From contig NZ_LVEG02000001.1 in the NCBI RefSeq assembly GCF_001614315.2, positions 558,001 through 622,000 on the forward strand: DNA of 64,000 nt, read 5' to 3'. The notes under the pieces were generated by a model. That model saw nothing but the letters and a program-made list of their open reading frames with translations, had not been told where the DNA came from and searched no databases. How positions within the stretch are numbered: the stretch's first letter is position 1; every line of letters starts with the position of its first letter. This document shows, in pieces, positions 44,201 to 53,703 of the stretch. The translations under genes were made by a program, and so were the position numbers. Source of the stretch: Halofilum ochraceum. Its GTDB lineage: Bacteria; Pseudomonadota; Gammaproteobacteria; XJ16; Halofilaceae.

Positions 44201-44399
44201 AGATGACTCCGGGATCCGTCCGCTTCGCAGACGGGCTTCCCGGAATCCGGAAGGCCCGCGGTGCGTGTTCCACGCCCCATTACGCGTGCTGCCGGGTGTC
44301 GGTCGGCGAGCCGTCTCGGCACCCCATGTACGACATCCAGATCAGCGACCGGGTCGAATCCCGTGGTGAGGCCCGGTCGTGTTTCGAGGGGGCATCGCC

Positions 44400-46142
44400 A
44401 TGTTGCCGGAATCCCGTGACTTCCAGCCCGCACACCCGGCACCGCATGCCGGGCCCGTGCCGCTGCGCCCGACCGATGAGGTCATGCAGCTCGAGCGACT
44501 GGGCAGTCTCCATGGCAGCCGGATCAGTTTTATCCGAACCGTCGTCCGCAAGATGATGGATGAGGGCTGGCGGGTGGAGAACCGCCGGTTCGATATCGAC
44601 CGCGATGGCTACGGTACGGCGATCTATCGCATCACCACACCCGAGCATCTCTACGAATTCGTTCTGTTTTCCCAGTATCTCGATCCCAGCCAGCGCTCGG
44701 ATCGGGTCATAGCCAATGCATGGGACTGTGCCTTCGCACTGTGTGTCGGCGAGGTCGACGAGGAGCGCCTCGAGGCCCTGCGCGAGAACATCCCGCGTCA
44801 GGAGGCCGGGCGCTGTGACGCGAGCGTGATCGTGCTGTCGCGCGCGAACCGCAGCGTGCGCAACTTCGATTCCATGGTTCAAGCCCTTTCCGAGGGGCGG
44901 CAGCCGGATCCGCGTCAGATCGCGCGGGTCGGCTATCTTTACCGCACCACCGCGGTGTACGGGAATGGCAAATTCGGCATCGCCGACTATCCCAAGATCC
45001 GCGACTGGGAAGACTTCGGCCTGCCGTTCTCGGCCCAGATGTTCACGGTATACCTGCTGCGCCACTTCAGTATCGAGCAGGTGGAACACATCGCGGCGTG
45101 CCGTGCGCCGGAGACGGCCGTGCGCATGGATAATCGACTCAAGCGCTATCTCGGGATCGGCAATTCCACCGGCCTTGGAATGGCGCCTTTTCTGATCAGT
45201 CACCCGAAGCTGATCAATCAGTGGGTGCTCATGCGGGAGACGGCGATCGCGCGGTGTCTCGGCGAGACCGCGGATCGGGATCGTCTGGACCGGCTGCTGA
45301 CGCTGATCGAGCGTGGCGCGCAGCACACCCGCGAGACCGGCTCGGATGACGCCCGCCAGACGGAACAGAATCAAACCCTGGTGGAAGAGCTGGAGAGCGC
45401 CCTGGACTGGTTGCGGCAACAGGCGCCGGAGGAGCGGCGGCTGTGGCAGGAGTTGTCCGACTATGCGCGGGCGCACTGGTCCCTTGAAACGCAGGAACTC
45501 CTGCATTCACTGATCATCGAGCTCTATCCGCACCGGGTTGATGAACTGGAACTCTACATGGGGGCGATCGAACAGTACGATCTCGTCCCCGATATGACAC
45601 TTAATCGGCTGATTGAAGAGATCGAGTCGAATTATGACTGGGCGCTGGCGGTCGACTTCGACGATCCGGAACAGACGCGTCTGTTCTGGTATCGCTCGGC
45701 GGAAAAGGAAGAGCCCCGCCTCGGTATCCGTGGTGAAGAGCCCGGCGACGACCGGGAGATGCCCCTGGATATCGCCCGCCAGGTACGTCGGGCCTACGAT
45801 GCGCTGGTGAGCTACCGGGACCAGTTCGGTGGTCGGACCACGGTGGTCGAGTTCCTGCTTGAACGACCGGGTTTCAAGGGGATTATCCGGCGCGTGCAGT
45901 CCATGTCGCAGACGACCTACGGAGAGATCCGCAAGAACCTTTTGGCGGGCGACATGCTGCCGATGCACCTGCTGCGCTGCAAACTGTCGTTTTTCGGGGC
46001 CACGAAGTTCGACCCGCGATCGAGCCGGTGGGTCCGGATCACGCTGTTCCAGGGTGCGCCGCTGCTCGAGGATATCGGCCAGCCCTTTGACGACGACTGG
46101 TTCATGCCAGTGATGCCGGATCCCGAAGAGGTGGTCGGATGA
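44400..46142 (+). CDS. Uncharacterised 580-residue protein
   Basis: I do not recognise the family. It is soluble, charged, largely helical, with no signal peptide or membrane segment. A mid-section (about 310-345) is Glu/Gln-rich and could form a coiled coil. GAGGGGG sets the start at 44400. The stop overlaps the DUF3726 start (ATGA), so the two are coupled, and both sit between a BCCT transporter and a CysK-like enzyme, suggesting an enzymatic or structural part of the same catabolic pathway. Length and codon use are like those of its neighbours. Confidence 0.7.
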   Translation: MLPESRDFQPAHPAPHAGPVPLRPTDEVMQLERLGSLHGSRISFIRTVVRKMMDEGWRVENRRFDIDRDGYGTAIYRITTPEHLYEFVLFSQYLDPSQRSDRVIANAWDCAFALCVGEVDEERLEALRENIPRQEAGRCDASVIVLSRANRSVRNFDSMVQALSEGRQPDPRQIARVGYLYRTTAVYGNGKFGIADYPKIRDWEDFGLPFSAQMFTVYLLRHFSIEQVEHIAACRAPETAVRMDNRLKRYLGIGNSTGLGMAPFLISHPKLINQWVLMRETAIARCLGETADRDRLDRLLTLIERGAQHTRETGSDDARQTEQNQTLVEELESALDWLRQQAPEERRLWQELSDYARAHWSLETQELLHSLIIELYPHRVDELELYMGAIEQYDLVPDMTLNRLIEEIESNYDWALAVDFDDPEQTRLFWYRSAEKEEPRLGIRGEEPGDDREMPLDIARQVRRAYDALVSYRDQFGGRTTVVEFLLERPGFKGIIRRVQSMSQTTYGEIRKNLLAGDMLPMHLLRCKLSFFGATKFDPRSSRWVRITLFQGAPLLEDIGQPFDDDWFMPVMPDPEEVVG

Positions 46143-46903
46143 GGGTCTCCCAGAATGAACTGACCGGCCTTTGCCGGCGTGCCTTCGAGGGATTGGGGTT
46201 CCCGCCCGGAGATCATGAAGACGCGGCCGATATGGTCGTCTGGCTGGAGCAGCACGGGCTCGGCGGTGTCGACACCCTGCGGCGGGCACTGACGCGTCTC
46301 ACGAGTGAGCGGCGCACTGCGATGACGCGGTCGTTCGAGGATTCGTCCCTTGGTGTCATCGATGCCAAGGGCAATTCGATCCTGCTGTGTGGCAGTCTCG
46401 CTGCCGATCTCGCCTACGCGAAGGCGCGGCGCAAGGGCCTGTCCGTCGTCAAAATCCATGACTGCTACAACCGCAAGCTCATGATGGGGTATCTGGCCCG
46501 GTGCGCCCGCCGCGGAATGAACCTGATGGCGTTCTGGCGCAACAGCGAGGATCCGGTGGTGGTGGAGCAGGTCGTTTCGATCCGGGCGTACGAGGATTAC
46601 CCGACCCTGCTGCTCTACCAGATCGAGGACCAGGACGACACGCTCACGCGCAACCGCTCCGTCACGCTGATCGCATCGCCGCATTTCTCCATGTTGCAGT
46701 CACTGCACCCGGATCCGGAAGAGGCGACGCTCCTGCAGGTCGTGCGACCGGAAGATTTCGAGCGTCAGTCCAACCGGGTCTGGGAAGACGGGCTACAGGT
46801 CGAGGACGACGTCTGGTACAGGCTCAAGGAGCTATCCGGCCGTACGCTCGTCGAAGCGACCGAGGAATCGCGTAACCGTGGCGCCGGCGAGGGCGCCGAA
46901 TAA
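46139..46903 (+). CDS. DUF3726-type protein
   Basis: A 254-residue protein with the DUF3726-type opening RVSQNELTGLCRRAFEGLGF and WLEQHGLGGVDTL, distantly like the start of the malate/lactate dehydrogenase 2 family. No clear nucleotide-binding loop is visible. Function unknown; coupled to the 580-residue protein upstream. The 183 bp that follow hold only a small hairpin (acccgcgacgacacgggt). Confidence 0.7.
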   Translation: MRVSQNELTGLCRRAFEGLGFPPGDHEDAADMVVWLEQHGLGGVDTLRRALTRLTSERRTAMTRSFEDSSLGVIDAKGNSILLCGSLAADLAYAKARRKGLSVVKIHDCYNRKLMMGYLARCARRGMNLMAFWRNSEDPVVVEQVVSIRAYEDYPTLLLYQIEDQDDTLTRNRSVTLIASPHFSMLQSLHPDPEEATLLQVVRPEDFERQSNRVWEDGLQVEDDVWYRLKELSGRTLVEATEESRNRGAGEGAE

Positions 46904-47086
46904 GCGCGACCACGCGCAGCCGGAGCCCCCTCCATACCCGCGACGACACGGGTTTGCCCGCAGACGACGACCCCCTCCCTCGCGCGTTGACCGTCATGCC
47001 GGCCGGTGGAAGAATCCCGCCGCTTGCGGCCCCGCGTGCCCGATTCCGGCCGGGGCATGTTCGGGAAACGAAAGAGGGAAGCGCGC

Positions 47087-48040
47087 ATGAGCGATCTGGT
47101 CAGCAGCGATTGTATCGTCGGACGGCACGGCGGCTCATCGAGCGTGCTGGACGGTATCGGCAACACGCCACTTATCGACATCGACGGTATCTGGTGCAAG
47201 CTCGAATTCCTGAACCCGTCTGGATCGATCAAGGCGCGCATCGCGAAATACATGATCGAACGCGCTGAACGGGAAGGGCGCCTGAAGCCGGGCGATACCA
47301 TCGTCGAGGCGTCGAGCGGCAACACCGGCAACGCGCTGTCCATGGTGGCTGCAGTGAAAGGCTACCGGATGCTGGTGGTTATGCCGAATGGCATGACCTC
47401 CGAGCGTCTGGCGATCTCACGCGCCCTGGGCGCGGAAGTGCTGCTGGTCGGGGACTTCCACGTCAATGCCGCGCTGGAAAAGGCCGAAGAACTCGGTGGT
47501 CAGGAAGGGTATTTCTGCCCGCAGCAGTTCGCTTCCGAATGGAACGTTGAAGAGAACCGCACCTGGCTTGGGCAGGAGCTTTTACAGCAACTGCCCGAGG
47601 GCGTCGTGCCCGATGCGATCGTGGTCGGCGTGGGCACGGGCGGTACCCTCATCGGGGTCGGACAGGCCTTCCGCGAAGTGAACCCGAAATGCCGGCTGGT
47701 CGGCATGGAACCGGAAGAATCCTGCACCATCGTCTGCGGCGAAACCGGCAAGCATCTCATCGAAGGCATCGCCGATGGCTTCGTGCCGGAGATCATTTCG
47801 CGGCACCGCACCGAGATCGACGACTTCGTTTCGGTCGACAGCGATGAGGCCGTCGCCGAGATGCGCCGCATCGCCCAGAACCACGGCTGCTTCGTCGGCC
47901 CTTCATCCGGCGGCCACCTCGTCGCGGCGAAGCGCCTGCGCGAACGCAATCCCGAACTGCAGAACATCGTCACGCTGTTCTGCGATGAAGGCGAGAAATA
48001 CCTCTCCGAACACTTCCGCTTCCATGATCCGAACGTCTGA
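47087..48040 (+). CDS. Cysteine synthase-family PLP enzyme (CysK/CysM-like)
   Basis: A 317-residue fold-type II PLP enzyme: Lys in NPSGSIKARIA (Schiff base), EASSGNTGNALSMVA (substrate loop), GTGGTLIGVG (phosphate-binding loop), and GPSSGGHL. It makes cysteine or acts as a beta-replacement/elimination enzyme. The Asn-Pro-Ser-Gly-Ser-Ile-Lys loop and lack of a CysE-binding context leave open a non-cysteine role tied to the two unknown genes upstream. GAGGGAAG sets the start. Confidence 0.85.
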   Translation: MSDLVSSDCIVGRHGGSSSVLDGIGNTPLIDIDGIWCKLEFLNPSGSIKARIAKYMIERAEREGRLKPGDTIVEASSGNTGNALSMVAAVKGYRMLVVMPNGMTSERLAISRALGAEVLLVGDFHVNAALEKAEELGGQEGYFCPQQFASEWNVEENRTWLGQELLQQLPEGVVPDAIVVGVGTGGTLIGVGQAFREVNPKCRLVGMEPEESCTIVCGETGKHLIEGIADGFVPEIISRHRTEIDDFVSVDSDEAVAEMRRIAQNHGCFVGPSSGGHLVAAKRLRERNPELQNIVTLFCDEGEKYLSEHFRFHDPNV

Positions 48041-48055
48041 CGACGTGGATCAGGG

Positions 48056-48402
48056 AGAACCACGAATGAACACGAATGGACACGAATGCTGCCGCAGGGC
48101 AGCCGACAGCCCCGCGGAGCTTCGCTGAGCGCGGGTCGGGTCATATAGAGTAAAGGAACCACAGATGGACACAGATAAACACGGATAAAATCAAGGAAAA
48201 GTCGATAGCGAAGAGGTTTCGGGGATTCAAGGATTGCCTCGAATTTTGATCATCGTCGCCTTTGACTTTTATCTGTGTCCATCTGTGTTTATCTGTGGTT
48301 TTGCCCACCTGTAATAGCTCTCGAAGTTGTCAGCGTAGCTCCCGCGATGCGTTCGGCTGCCCTGCGGCAGCATTCGTGTTCATTCGTGTTCATTCGTGGT
48401 TC
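48056..48402. repeat. Class I nested palindromic element, copy D
   Basis: The best-preserved copy. Outer arms of about 70 bp (48056-48127 and 48331-48402) match almost throughout, including CACGAATGAA units, GCTGCCGCAGGGCAGCCG and GGAGCTTCGCTG. Inner arms: 48157-48191 (CACAGATGGA, CACAGATAAA, CACGGATAAA) and complement at 48266-48301. It lies between convergent cysK-like and TRAP genes, and its right end encodes the final residues and stop of the TRAP protein. Confidence 0.9.
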
Positions 48403-50998
48403 TTTTCTCGAAGTCCCCCGGACGCCGCCACTGCACGGCCATGATGCCGCCGAGTAGCAACAGGGCGGGGATGTAGATCCATTCGCTGCGCGGTTGATCG
48501 ACCGGAGCGCGGATGCGTTCGATCGTCATCTCGGGCTGGTAGCGCGGGTCGTCGAGGGGGCCGTTGAAGGCCGGCTCGGCGGTCCAGTTTTCGCCGGCGC
48601 GTTGCAGGAATACGAACCCCGCCTCGCGCATACGGGTGTTGAAGTCGGCCTTCGGGCCGGTGTCGACGACCGTGACGATCGACTTCGTGTCGCCGTCATA
48701 GTCCTGACGTTCGACCACCAGGCGCAGATCTTCATTCGCCGGTAGCGCCTGCACCCAGCTTTCCAGCCTCGCCGCGGAGATGTCCTCGAACGGCGGTACG
48801 ATCCGATCGATCCAGAAGCCGGGCCGGAACAGGGAGAAGGCCACGAGCAGCAGTGCCGCGGTCTCCCAGACGCGGCAGCGACGAAGGAACCAGCCCTGGG
48901 TCCCCGCCGCGAATACGAGCATACCGATGATGGCCACGACCGTGGTCAGCACCAGATGCGGGATGCTGTCGACACCGATCAGCAGGAGTTCGGTATTGAA
49001 GAGGAACAGGAACGGCAGGACGACCGTGCGGAGACTGTAGACGAAGGCATGCACGCCGGTGCGGATCGGATCGCCGCCGGACACGGCGGCGGCCGCGAAC
49101 GAGGCGAGTCCGACCGGTGGCGTGACATCCGCCATGATGCCGAAGTAGAACACGAACAGATGGACGGCGATCAGCGGGACGATCAGGCCCTGTTCGCCGG
49201 CGAGCGTGACGACGACCGGCGCCATCAGCGACGAGACGACGATGTAGTTGGCTGTGGTCGGCAGGCCCATGCCGAGCACCAGGCAGATGAAGGCCGTGAG
49301 GATCAGCATGGCGAGCAGGTTGCCGCCGGAGATCAGTTCGACGAACTCGGTCATCACCTGACCGATGCCGGTCAGGGTGACGGTCCCGACGATGATCCCC
49401 GCGGTCGCGGTCGCCACGGCGATGCCGGTCATGTTGCGCGCACCGCCGATCAGGCCGTGCACGAGTTCGATCCCGCCCCGCGCGAACTCGGGAGCGATGG
49501 GAATGTCGCCGCGGAACCAGGCGAACAGGGGACGCTGCGTGAGCAGGATGGCGATCAGCGCCACCGTGGCCCAGAACGCCGACAACCCCGGTGACAGGCG
49601 CTCGACCATCAGGCACCAGATCAGCAGGATGACCGGCAGCAGGAAATGCAGCCCTGACTGGATGGTCGGGCCCGGATCCGGGATTTCGGTCAGTGGGGCG
49701 GACGGATCGTCAGCGGGTGGGCGTTCGAAACGCGCGGCATGGCGGATCAGTCCGACATGGATTGCCGCGAGCACGGCCGTGACGATCCATACGGCCGCAT
49801 CGCCGGCGACCGTCCTGATCCAGCCTATTCCCCAGTAGACGGCCGCGCTCAGGATAATCAGACCGGCGATGGTAAAACCGAACGCGATGATTGCGTTGAG
49901 GGGATGCCAGGGGTGGCGCCGCGGCAACCCGCGCATGTCGCCTTTGAGCGCTTCCAGGTGCACCATGTAGAGGAGCGCCGCGTAGGCGATGATAGCCGGA
50001 AGGATCGCGTGGCGGATGACTTCGACATAGGAAATGCCGACGTACTCGACCATCAGGAATGCGGCCGCGCCCATCACCGGCGGCATCAACTGCCCGTTGA
50101 CCGAACTCGCGACCTCGATTGCCCCGGCCTTGTCACGCGTGAACCCGACGCGGCGCATCAAGGGGATGGTGAACGTCCCGGTGGTGACCACGTTGGCGAT
50201 CGATGAGCCCGAGATCACGCCCGTCATGCCCGAAGCCAGTACCGCCGCCTTCGCGGGCCCGCCGCGCATGGCCCCCAGCAGCGAGAAGGCGACCCGGATG
50301 AACCAGCCGCCCGCGCCGGCCTGTTCCAGCAGCGAACCGAACAGGACAAAAAGGAAAACGAAACTGGTCGAAACCCCGAGCGCGATGCCATACACGCCCT
50401 CGGTGGTCAGCCACTGATGGGACATCGCGCGATCGATGGACGCGCCCTTCCAGCGGAGCATCTCCGGAAGAATGGCGGCATCGCCGAAAAAGACGTAGGC
50501 CAGAAACACGAGGGCCACGATCACCAGGGGCAGCCCGAGCGTCCGGCGGGCTGCCTCGAGCAGGAGCAGCATGCCGATCGCGGCGACGACGATGTCACGG
50601 GTCAGGGGTATGCCGGGGCGTTCGGACAGGCCGGCGTAGAACCAGAACACGTAGGTCGCGGCGAACCCGCCCGTCAGTGCCAGCACCCAGTCGAACCAGG
50701 GGATACGGGTGTCGCCGGTGCGACCGCGGCGCGCGGGCCATGCCAGATAGGCAAGCAGCATGGCAAAGCCGAGGTGCAGCGCACGGGCCTGGGTACTGTT
50801 GAATACCCCGAAATCCAGCATGAACGGCAGAGGCGAGGCATGCCAGATCTGGAACAGGGACCAGCACAGTGCGACGGCCAGAAGGAAGTAGCCGATCGGG
50901 CCTGCCGGATGGCGGGCGCCGCTATCCGTCTCCAGCAGCCGCTGGATGGAATCCGGGTCACGGCCGGTCGTGTCGTTGGAGCCGGTCGGGTCCGTCAT
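48380..50998 (-). CDS. TRAP transporter fused permease (4TM/12TM, TAXI type)
   Basis: An 872-residue inner-membrane protein fusing the small (DctQ-like) and large (DctM-like) TRAP subunits, with about 18 hydrophobic stretches (ASGMTGVISGSSIANVVTTGTFTIPLMRR and GMGLPTTANYIVVSSLMAPVV are typical of the DctM part, cited here in short). It works with the TAXI binding protein upstream. The last residues (KRTTNEHE) and stop are read from a repeat element, so the original C-terminus was probably altered by it. Substrate unknown. Confidence 0.92.
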   Translation of the reverse strand: MTDPTGSNDTTGRDPDSIQRLLETDSGARHPAGPIGYFLLAVALCWSLFQIWHASPLPFMLDFGVFNSTQARALHLGFAMLLAYLAWPARRGRTGDTRIPWFDWVLALTGGFAATYVFWFYAGLSERPGIPLTRDIVVAAIGMLLLLEAARRTLGLPLVIVALVFLAYVFFGDAAILPEMLRWKGASIDRAMSHQWLTTEGVYGIALGVSTSFVFLFVLFGSLLEQAGAGGWFIRVAFSLLGAMRGGPAKAAVLASGMTGVISGSSIANVVTTGTFTIPLMRRVGFTRDKAGAIEVASSVNGQLMPPVMGAAAFLMVEYVGISYVEVIRHAILPAIIAYAALLYMVHLEALKGDMRGLPRRHPWHPLNAIIAFGFTIAGLIILSAAVYWGIGWIRTVAGDAAVWIVTAVLAAIHVGLIRHAARFERPPADDPSAPLTEIPDPGPTIQSGLHFLLPVILLIWCLMVERLSPGLSAFWATVALIAILLTQRPLFAWFRGDIPIAPEFARGGIELVHGLIGGARNMTGIAVATATAGIIVGTVTLTGIGQVMTEFVELISGGNLLAMLILTAFICLVLGMGLPTTANYIVVSSLMAPVVVTLAGEQGLIVPLIAVHLFVFYFGIMADVTPPVGLASFAAAAVSGGDPIRTGVHAFVYSLRTVVLPFLFLFNTELLLIGVDSIPHLVLTTVVAIIGMLVFAAGTQGWFLRRCRVWETAALLLVAFSLFRPGFWIDRIVPPFEDISAARLESWVQALPANEDLRLVVERQDYDGDTKSIVTVVDTGPKADFNTRMREAGFVFLQRAGENWTAEPAFNGPLDDPRYQPEMTIERIRAPVDQPRSEWIYIPALLLLGGIMAVQWRRPGDFEKRTTNEHE

Positions 50999-51033
50999 AG
51001 GGCACCGGTCAGGCTGGTCGGGAGGGTCGGGGC

Positions 51034-51065
51034 ACGCCGGCCGGTCAGGGCGGACCGGCCGGCGT
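51034..51065. terminator. Strong hairpin between TAXI and TRAP permease genes
   Basis: A perfect 13-bp GC stem (51034-51046 with 51053-51065) and 6-base loop in the 111-bp gap between the binding-protein stop and the permease start. No T-run. Probably lets the binding protein be made in excess over the permease, by protecting the upstream message or attenuating read-through. Confidence 0.55.
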
Positions 51066-51109
51066 GTTCGCTGTCACGGCAGCCCCCGTGAGGCCGAAAA
51101 CCGGCTCGC

Positions 51110-52093
51110 TTACCGGAGGCCGACCTCCCGGTAATACTTCAGTGCCCCGTCGTGCAGCGGGGCGGACAGACCGTCGGCGACCATTTCCTCCTTCTTGAGG
51201 ACCCCGAAAGCGGGGTGGAGGGATTTGAACTGTTCGAAGTTCTCGAACACCGCGCGGACGGTCTCGTAGGCGATCTTGTCGGAGGTATCGACCGACGAAA
51301 CCAGCGTCGCTCCGACGCCGTACGTCACGGTGTCGTCCGGCGTGCCCTCATACATGCCCCCGGGGATGACGGCGCGGCGATAGAACGGGTTGTCATTGAT
51401 CAGCTTCTCGACCGCCGGCCCGTCCACATCGACCATGACCGCGTCACACGTGGTGGTCGCTTCCTTGATCGCTCCCGAGGGATGGCCGACGACGTAGACG
51501 AACGCGTCAATCTTGTTGTCGCACAGCGCCTGTGCCATCTCGGCCGGCTTGAGTTCGGAGGCCAGTGCGAAGTCGTCCATGGTCCAGCCCTTGCGGTCCA
51601 TGAGCTCTTCCATGTTGGCCCGCTGTCCGGACCCCGGGTTGCCTACGTTCACGCGCTTGCCCTCGAGGTCATCGAAGTTCTCGATGTCGGCATCCGCGCG
51701 CGCCACGACCGTGAACGGTTCCGGGTGGAGCGAGAAGACGGCGCGCAGGCCCTCGAACGGGCCCTGATCCGCGAACCGGCTTTCACCCTTGTAGGCATAG
51801 TACTGCCAGTCGGACTGGACCACGCCGAAATCGAGTTCACCCTCCCGCATGGTGTTCAGGTTGTATACGGATCCGCCCGTACTCTCGACCGAACAGCGCA
51901 GGCCATGATCATCGCGGTTGCGATTGACGAAGCGGCAGATCGCGCCGCCGGCCGGATAGTAGACCCCGGTCACACCGCCGGTGCCGATGGTGAAGAACTC
52001 GGCGGCCACGGCGGCAGGCGCCGCGGCGATGGCACTGCCGCCGGTCAGCGCGGCGGCGAGGAGCAGGCGATGGATGGTGTGGAGTTTGTCCAT
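51110..52093 (-). CDS. TAXI-family TRAP solute-binding protein
   Basis: A 327-residue periplasmic protein: Sec signal peptide to about residue 31 (ending AAVAAEF), then [25 protein letters not shown], the TAXI-family opening. It captures the solute for the fused permease; related TAXI proteins bind dicarboxylates or glutamate-like acids, so a non-quaternary-amine substrate is possible. AGGGAGAA precedes the ATG at 52093. Confidence 0.92.
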   Translation of the reverse strand: MDKLHTIHRLLLAAALTGGSAIAAAPAAVAAEFFTIGTGGVTGVYYPAGGAICRFVNRNRDDHGLRCSVESTGGSVYNLNTMREGELDFGVVQSDWQYYAYKGESRFADQGPFEGLRAVFSLHPEPFTVVARADADIENFDDLEGKRVNVGNPGSGQRANMEELMDRKGWTMDDFALASELKPAEMAQALCDNKIDAFVYVVGHPSGAIKEATTTCDAVMVDVDGPAVEKLINDNPFYRRAVIPGGMYEGTPDDTVTYGVGATLVSSVDTSDKIAYETVRAVFENFEQFKSLHPAFGVLKKEEMVADGLSAPLHDGALKYYREVGLR

Positions 52094-52166
52094 GAGATTC
52101 TCCCTGTATGCTGGCGCTTCAGTGGGCGCGCCCGGCATTTCGAAAGATAGCACGCGTAGCGCGTGC

Positions 52167-52304
52167 TTACTGAATGACCCCGATCACACCGACAACGATC
52201 AGATAGCCGGCCAGTATCGCCCGCATGCTCCGCGGGGGCGCGACGATCAGGGCGATGCCGGCGGCGATCGAGAGAATCGGGATGAGTTCGAGGTGTAGCG
52301 TCAT
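52167..52304 (-). CDS. DUF3096-like small hydrophobic protein
   Basis: A 45-residue membrane peptide (two short hydrophobic segments: [20 protein letters not shown] and [16 protein letters not shown]) matching the small DUF3096 type. Its start overlaps the stop of the upstream 77-residue gene (ATGA). An 8-bp stem hairpin (52149-52167) follows at its end. Function unknown. Confidence 0.65.
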   Translation of the reverse strand: MTLHLELIPILSIAAGIALIVAPPRSMRAILAGYLIVVGVIGVIQ

Positions 52305-52534
52305 GGGTCGGTCCCCTGGTCGGTGGGCGGGTCGCAGGCGGGCGGCGCTGCCGCCAGCAGCTGGTCGGTGGGCAGATGGCGCAGCCGATCGAGTGCGTAT
52401 TCGAACGCGCCCTCGCCGCAGAGGCCCTGGATGGCGGCCTGTTCGTAGTCGTGGCGCAGCCGCTCGATGCAGGCGCTGCGCACCCGGTCGGCGAGCGCCT
52501 CGGTTTCGGATCGGGGCGGACGGTCGCCGGACAT
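52301..52534 (-). CDS. Small conserved-looking acidic protein
   Basis: A 77-residue soluble protein with one helical core (ADRVRSACIERLRHDYEQAAIQGLC split here) and a Pro-rich tail. It starts 4 bp after the moeB stop and overlaps the DUF3096-like gene, so it belongs to the minus-strand operon. I do not recognise a functional family; similar small helical proteins are common in gammaproteobacteria. Confidence 0.6.
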   Translation of the reverse strand: MSGDRPPRSETEALADRVRSACIERLRHDYEQAAIQGLCGEGAFEYALDRLRHLPTDQLLAAAPPACDPPTDQGTDP

Positions 52535-52538
52535 CGGT

Positions 52539-53702
52539 TCAGCCGGCGGCGCAGAACCGTTCGTAGTCGATGTACGCCGGGACGTCGCCGTCGGTCGCGC
52601 ACCAGGCGCAGGCGGGGTCCTGGCGGACACGGAGTTCACGGAATTCCCCGCCCAGCCCATCGAAACACAGCAGGCGGCCGACCAGCGGCTGCCCCTTGCC
52701 GAGCAGGATCTTCAGCGTCTCGAGCGCCTGCAGGGTGCCGATCAGTCCCGGAAGTACCCCCATCACGCCGGCTTCGGCGCAGGAGGGCGCCTGATCGGGC
52801 GGCGGCGGTTCCGGGTACAGGCACCGGTAACAGGGCCCGCCGTGCGGCCCGCCGGGCCAGAACACCGATGCCTGGCCGTCGAAACGGAAGACGGCGCCGT
52901 GGACGTTCGGCAGACCGAGGCGAACGCAGGCATCGTTGACGAGATAGCGGGTCGCGAAATTGTCCGAACCGTCGACGATCACATCGTAACCGTCGAAGAT
53001 GCGCTCGACGTTGTCTGAGGTCAGGTGCTCGTTGATCCCGACGACCTCGACCTGCGGATTCAGCGCGTTGAGCGTATGCCGCGCCGATTCCACCTTGGGC
53101 GTACCCACGGCGGTATCGGTGTGCAGGATCTGGCGCTGGAGATTGCTGCGGTCGACCGTGTCGTGATCGACGATGCCGAGCGTACCCACACCCGCCGCGG
53201 CCAGATACAGGGCCGCCGGGGAACCGAGGCCGCCGGCCCCGATCAGCAGGACGCGCGACTCGGCCAGCCGTGCCTGCCCCTCGGTCCCGATCTCGGGCAG
53301 GCTGATCTGCCGCGCGTAGCGTGCACGGGCATCGGCGTCGAGGACGCGCGGGATCTCGAACGCGAGGCCCTCGTCCTTCCAGCGGTTGAAACCCCCACGG
53401 ACCGAGCGCACGTCGCTGTAGCCGAGACGGCGCAGGCCGTCCGCCGCGAACAGGGAGCGCGTGCCGCCGCCGCAGAGCACGAGCAGGGTCCGGTCCGGAT
53501 CGGGGGCTTCGCGCTCGATCTGCAGCTCGAGCCAGCTACGCGACAGGCGCAGTGCCCCGGTCGGACTGCCCTGGGCGATCTCCTCCGGCTCGCGCACGTC
53601 GATCAGCAGGGCGCCTTCATCGGCCAGCCCGCTGGCTTCGCCCGGGGTCACCTCGCCGATTTCCTGTCGCAGCTCTTCCAGGCGCCGGTCACGCGCACTC
53701 AT
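52539..53702 (-). CDS. moeB: MoeB/ThiF-type adenylyltransferase with N-terminal rhodanese
   Basis: A 387-residue fusion: rhodanese domain first (about 10-115, active-site Cys77 in VLCGGGTRS), then the E1-like domain (VLLIGAGGLGSPAALYLAAAGVG) with zinc Cys pairs PCYRC and CAWC. It adenylates the C-terminal Gly of a ThiS/MoaD-like carrier and can load sulfur, like MoeZ of actinobacteria though with the domain order reversed. It follows the MEC-like and carrier genes with no gap, forming one module. Confidence 0.92.
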   Translation of the reverse strand: MSARDRRLEELRQEIGEVTPGEASGLADEGALLIDVREPEEIAQGSPTGALRLSRSWLELQIEREAPDPDRTLLVLCGGGTRSLFAADGLRRLGYSDVRSVRGGFNRWKDEGLAFEIPRVLDADARARYARQISLPEIGTEGQARLAESRVLLIGAGGLGSPAALYLAAAGVGTLGIVDHDTVDRSNLQRQILHTDTAVGTPKVESARHTLNALNPQVEVVGINEHLTSDNVERIFDGYDVIVDGSDNFATRYLVNDACVRLGLPNVHGAVFRFDGQASVFWPGGPHGGPCYRCLYPEPPPPDQAPSCAEAGVMGVLPGLIGTLQALETLKILLGKGQPLVGRLLCFDGLGGEFRELRVRQDPACAWCATDGDVPAYIDYERFCAAG

Positions 53703-53703
53703 T

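Noticed and set aside
48056-48402. CRISPR array or tandem-repeat array.
   Set aside because: The units are 10 bp, contiguous without spacers, and arranged as inverted arms, so they form a palindromic element instead.
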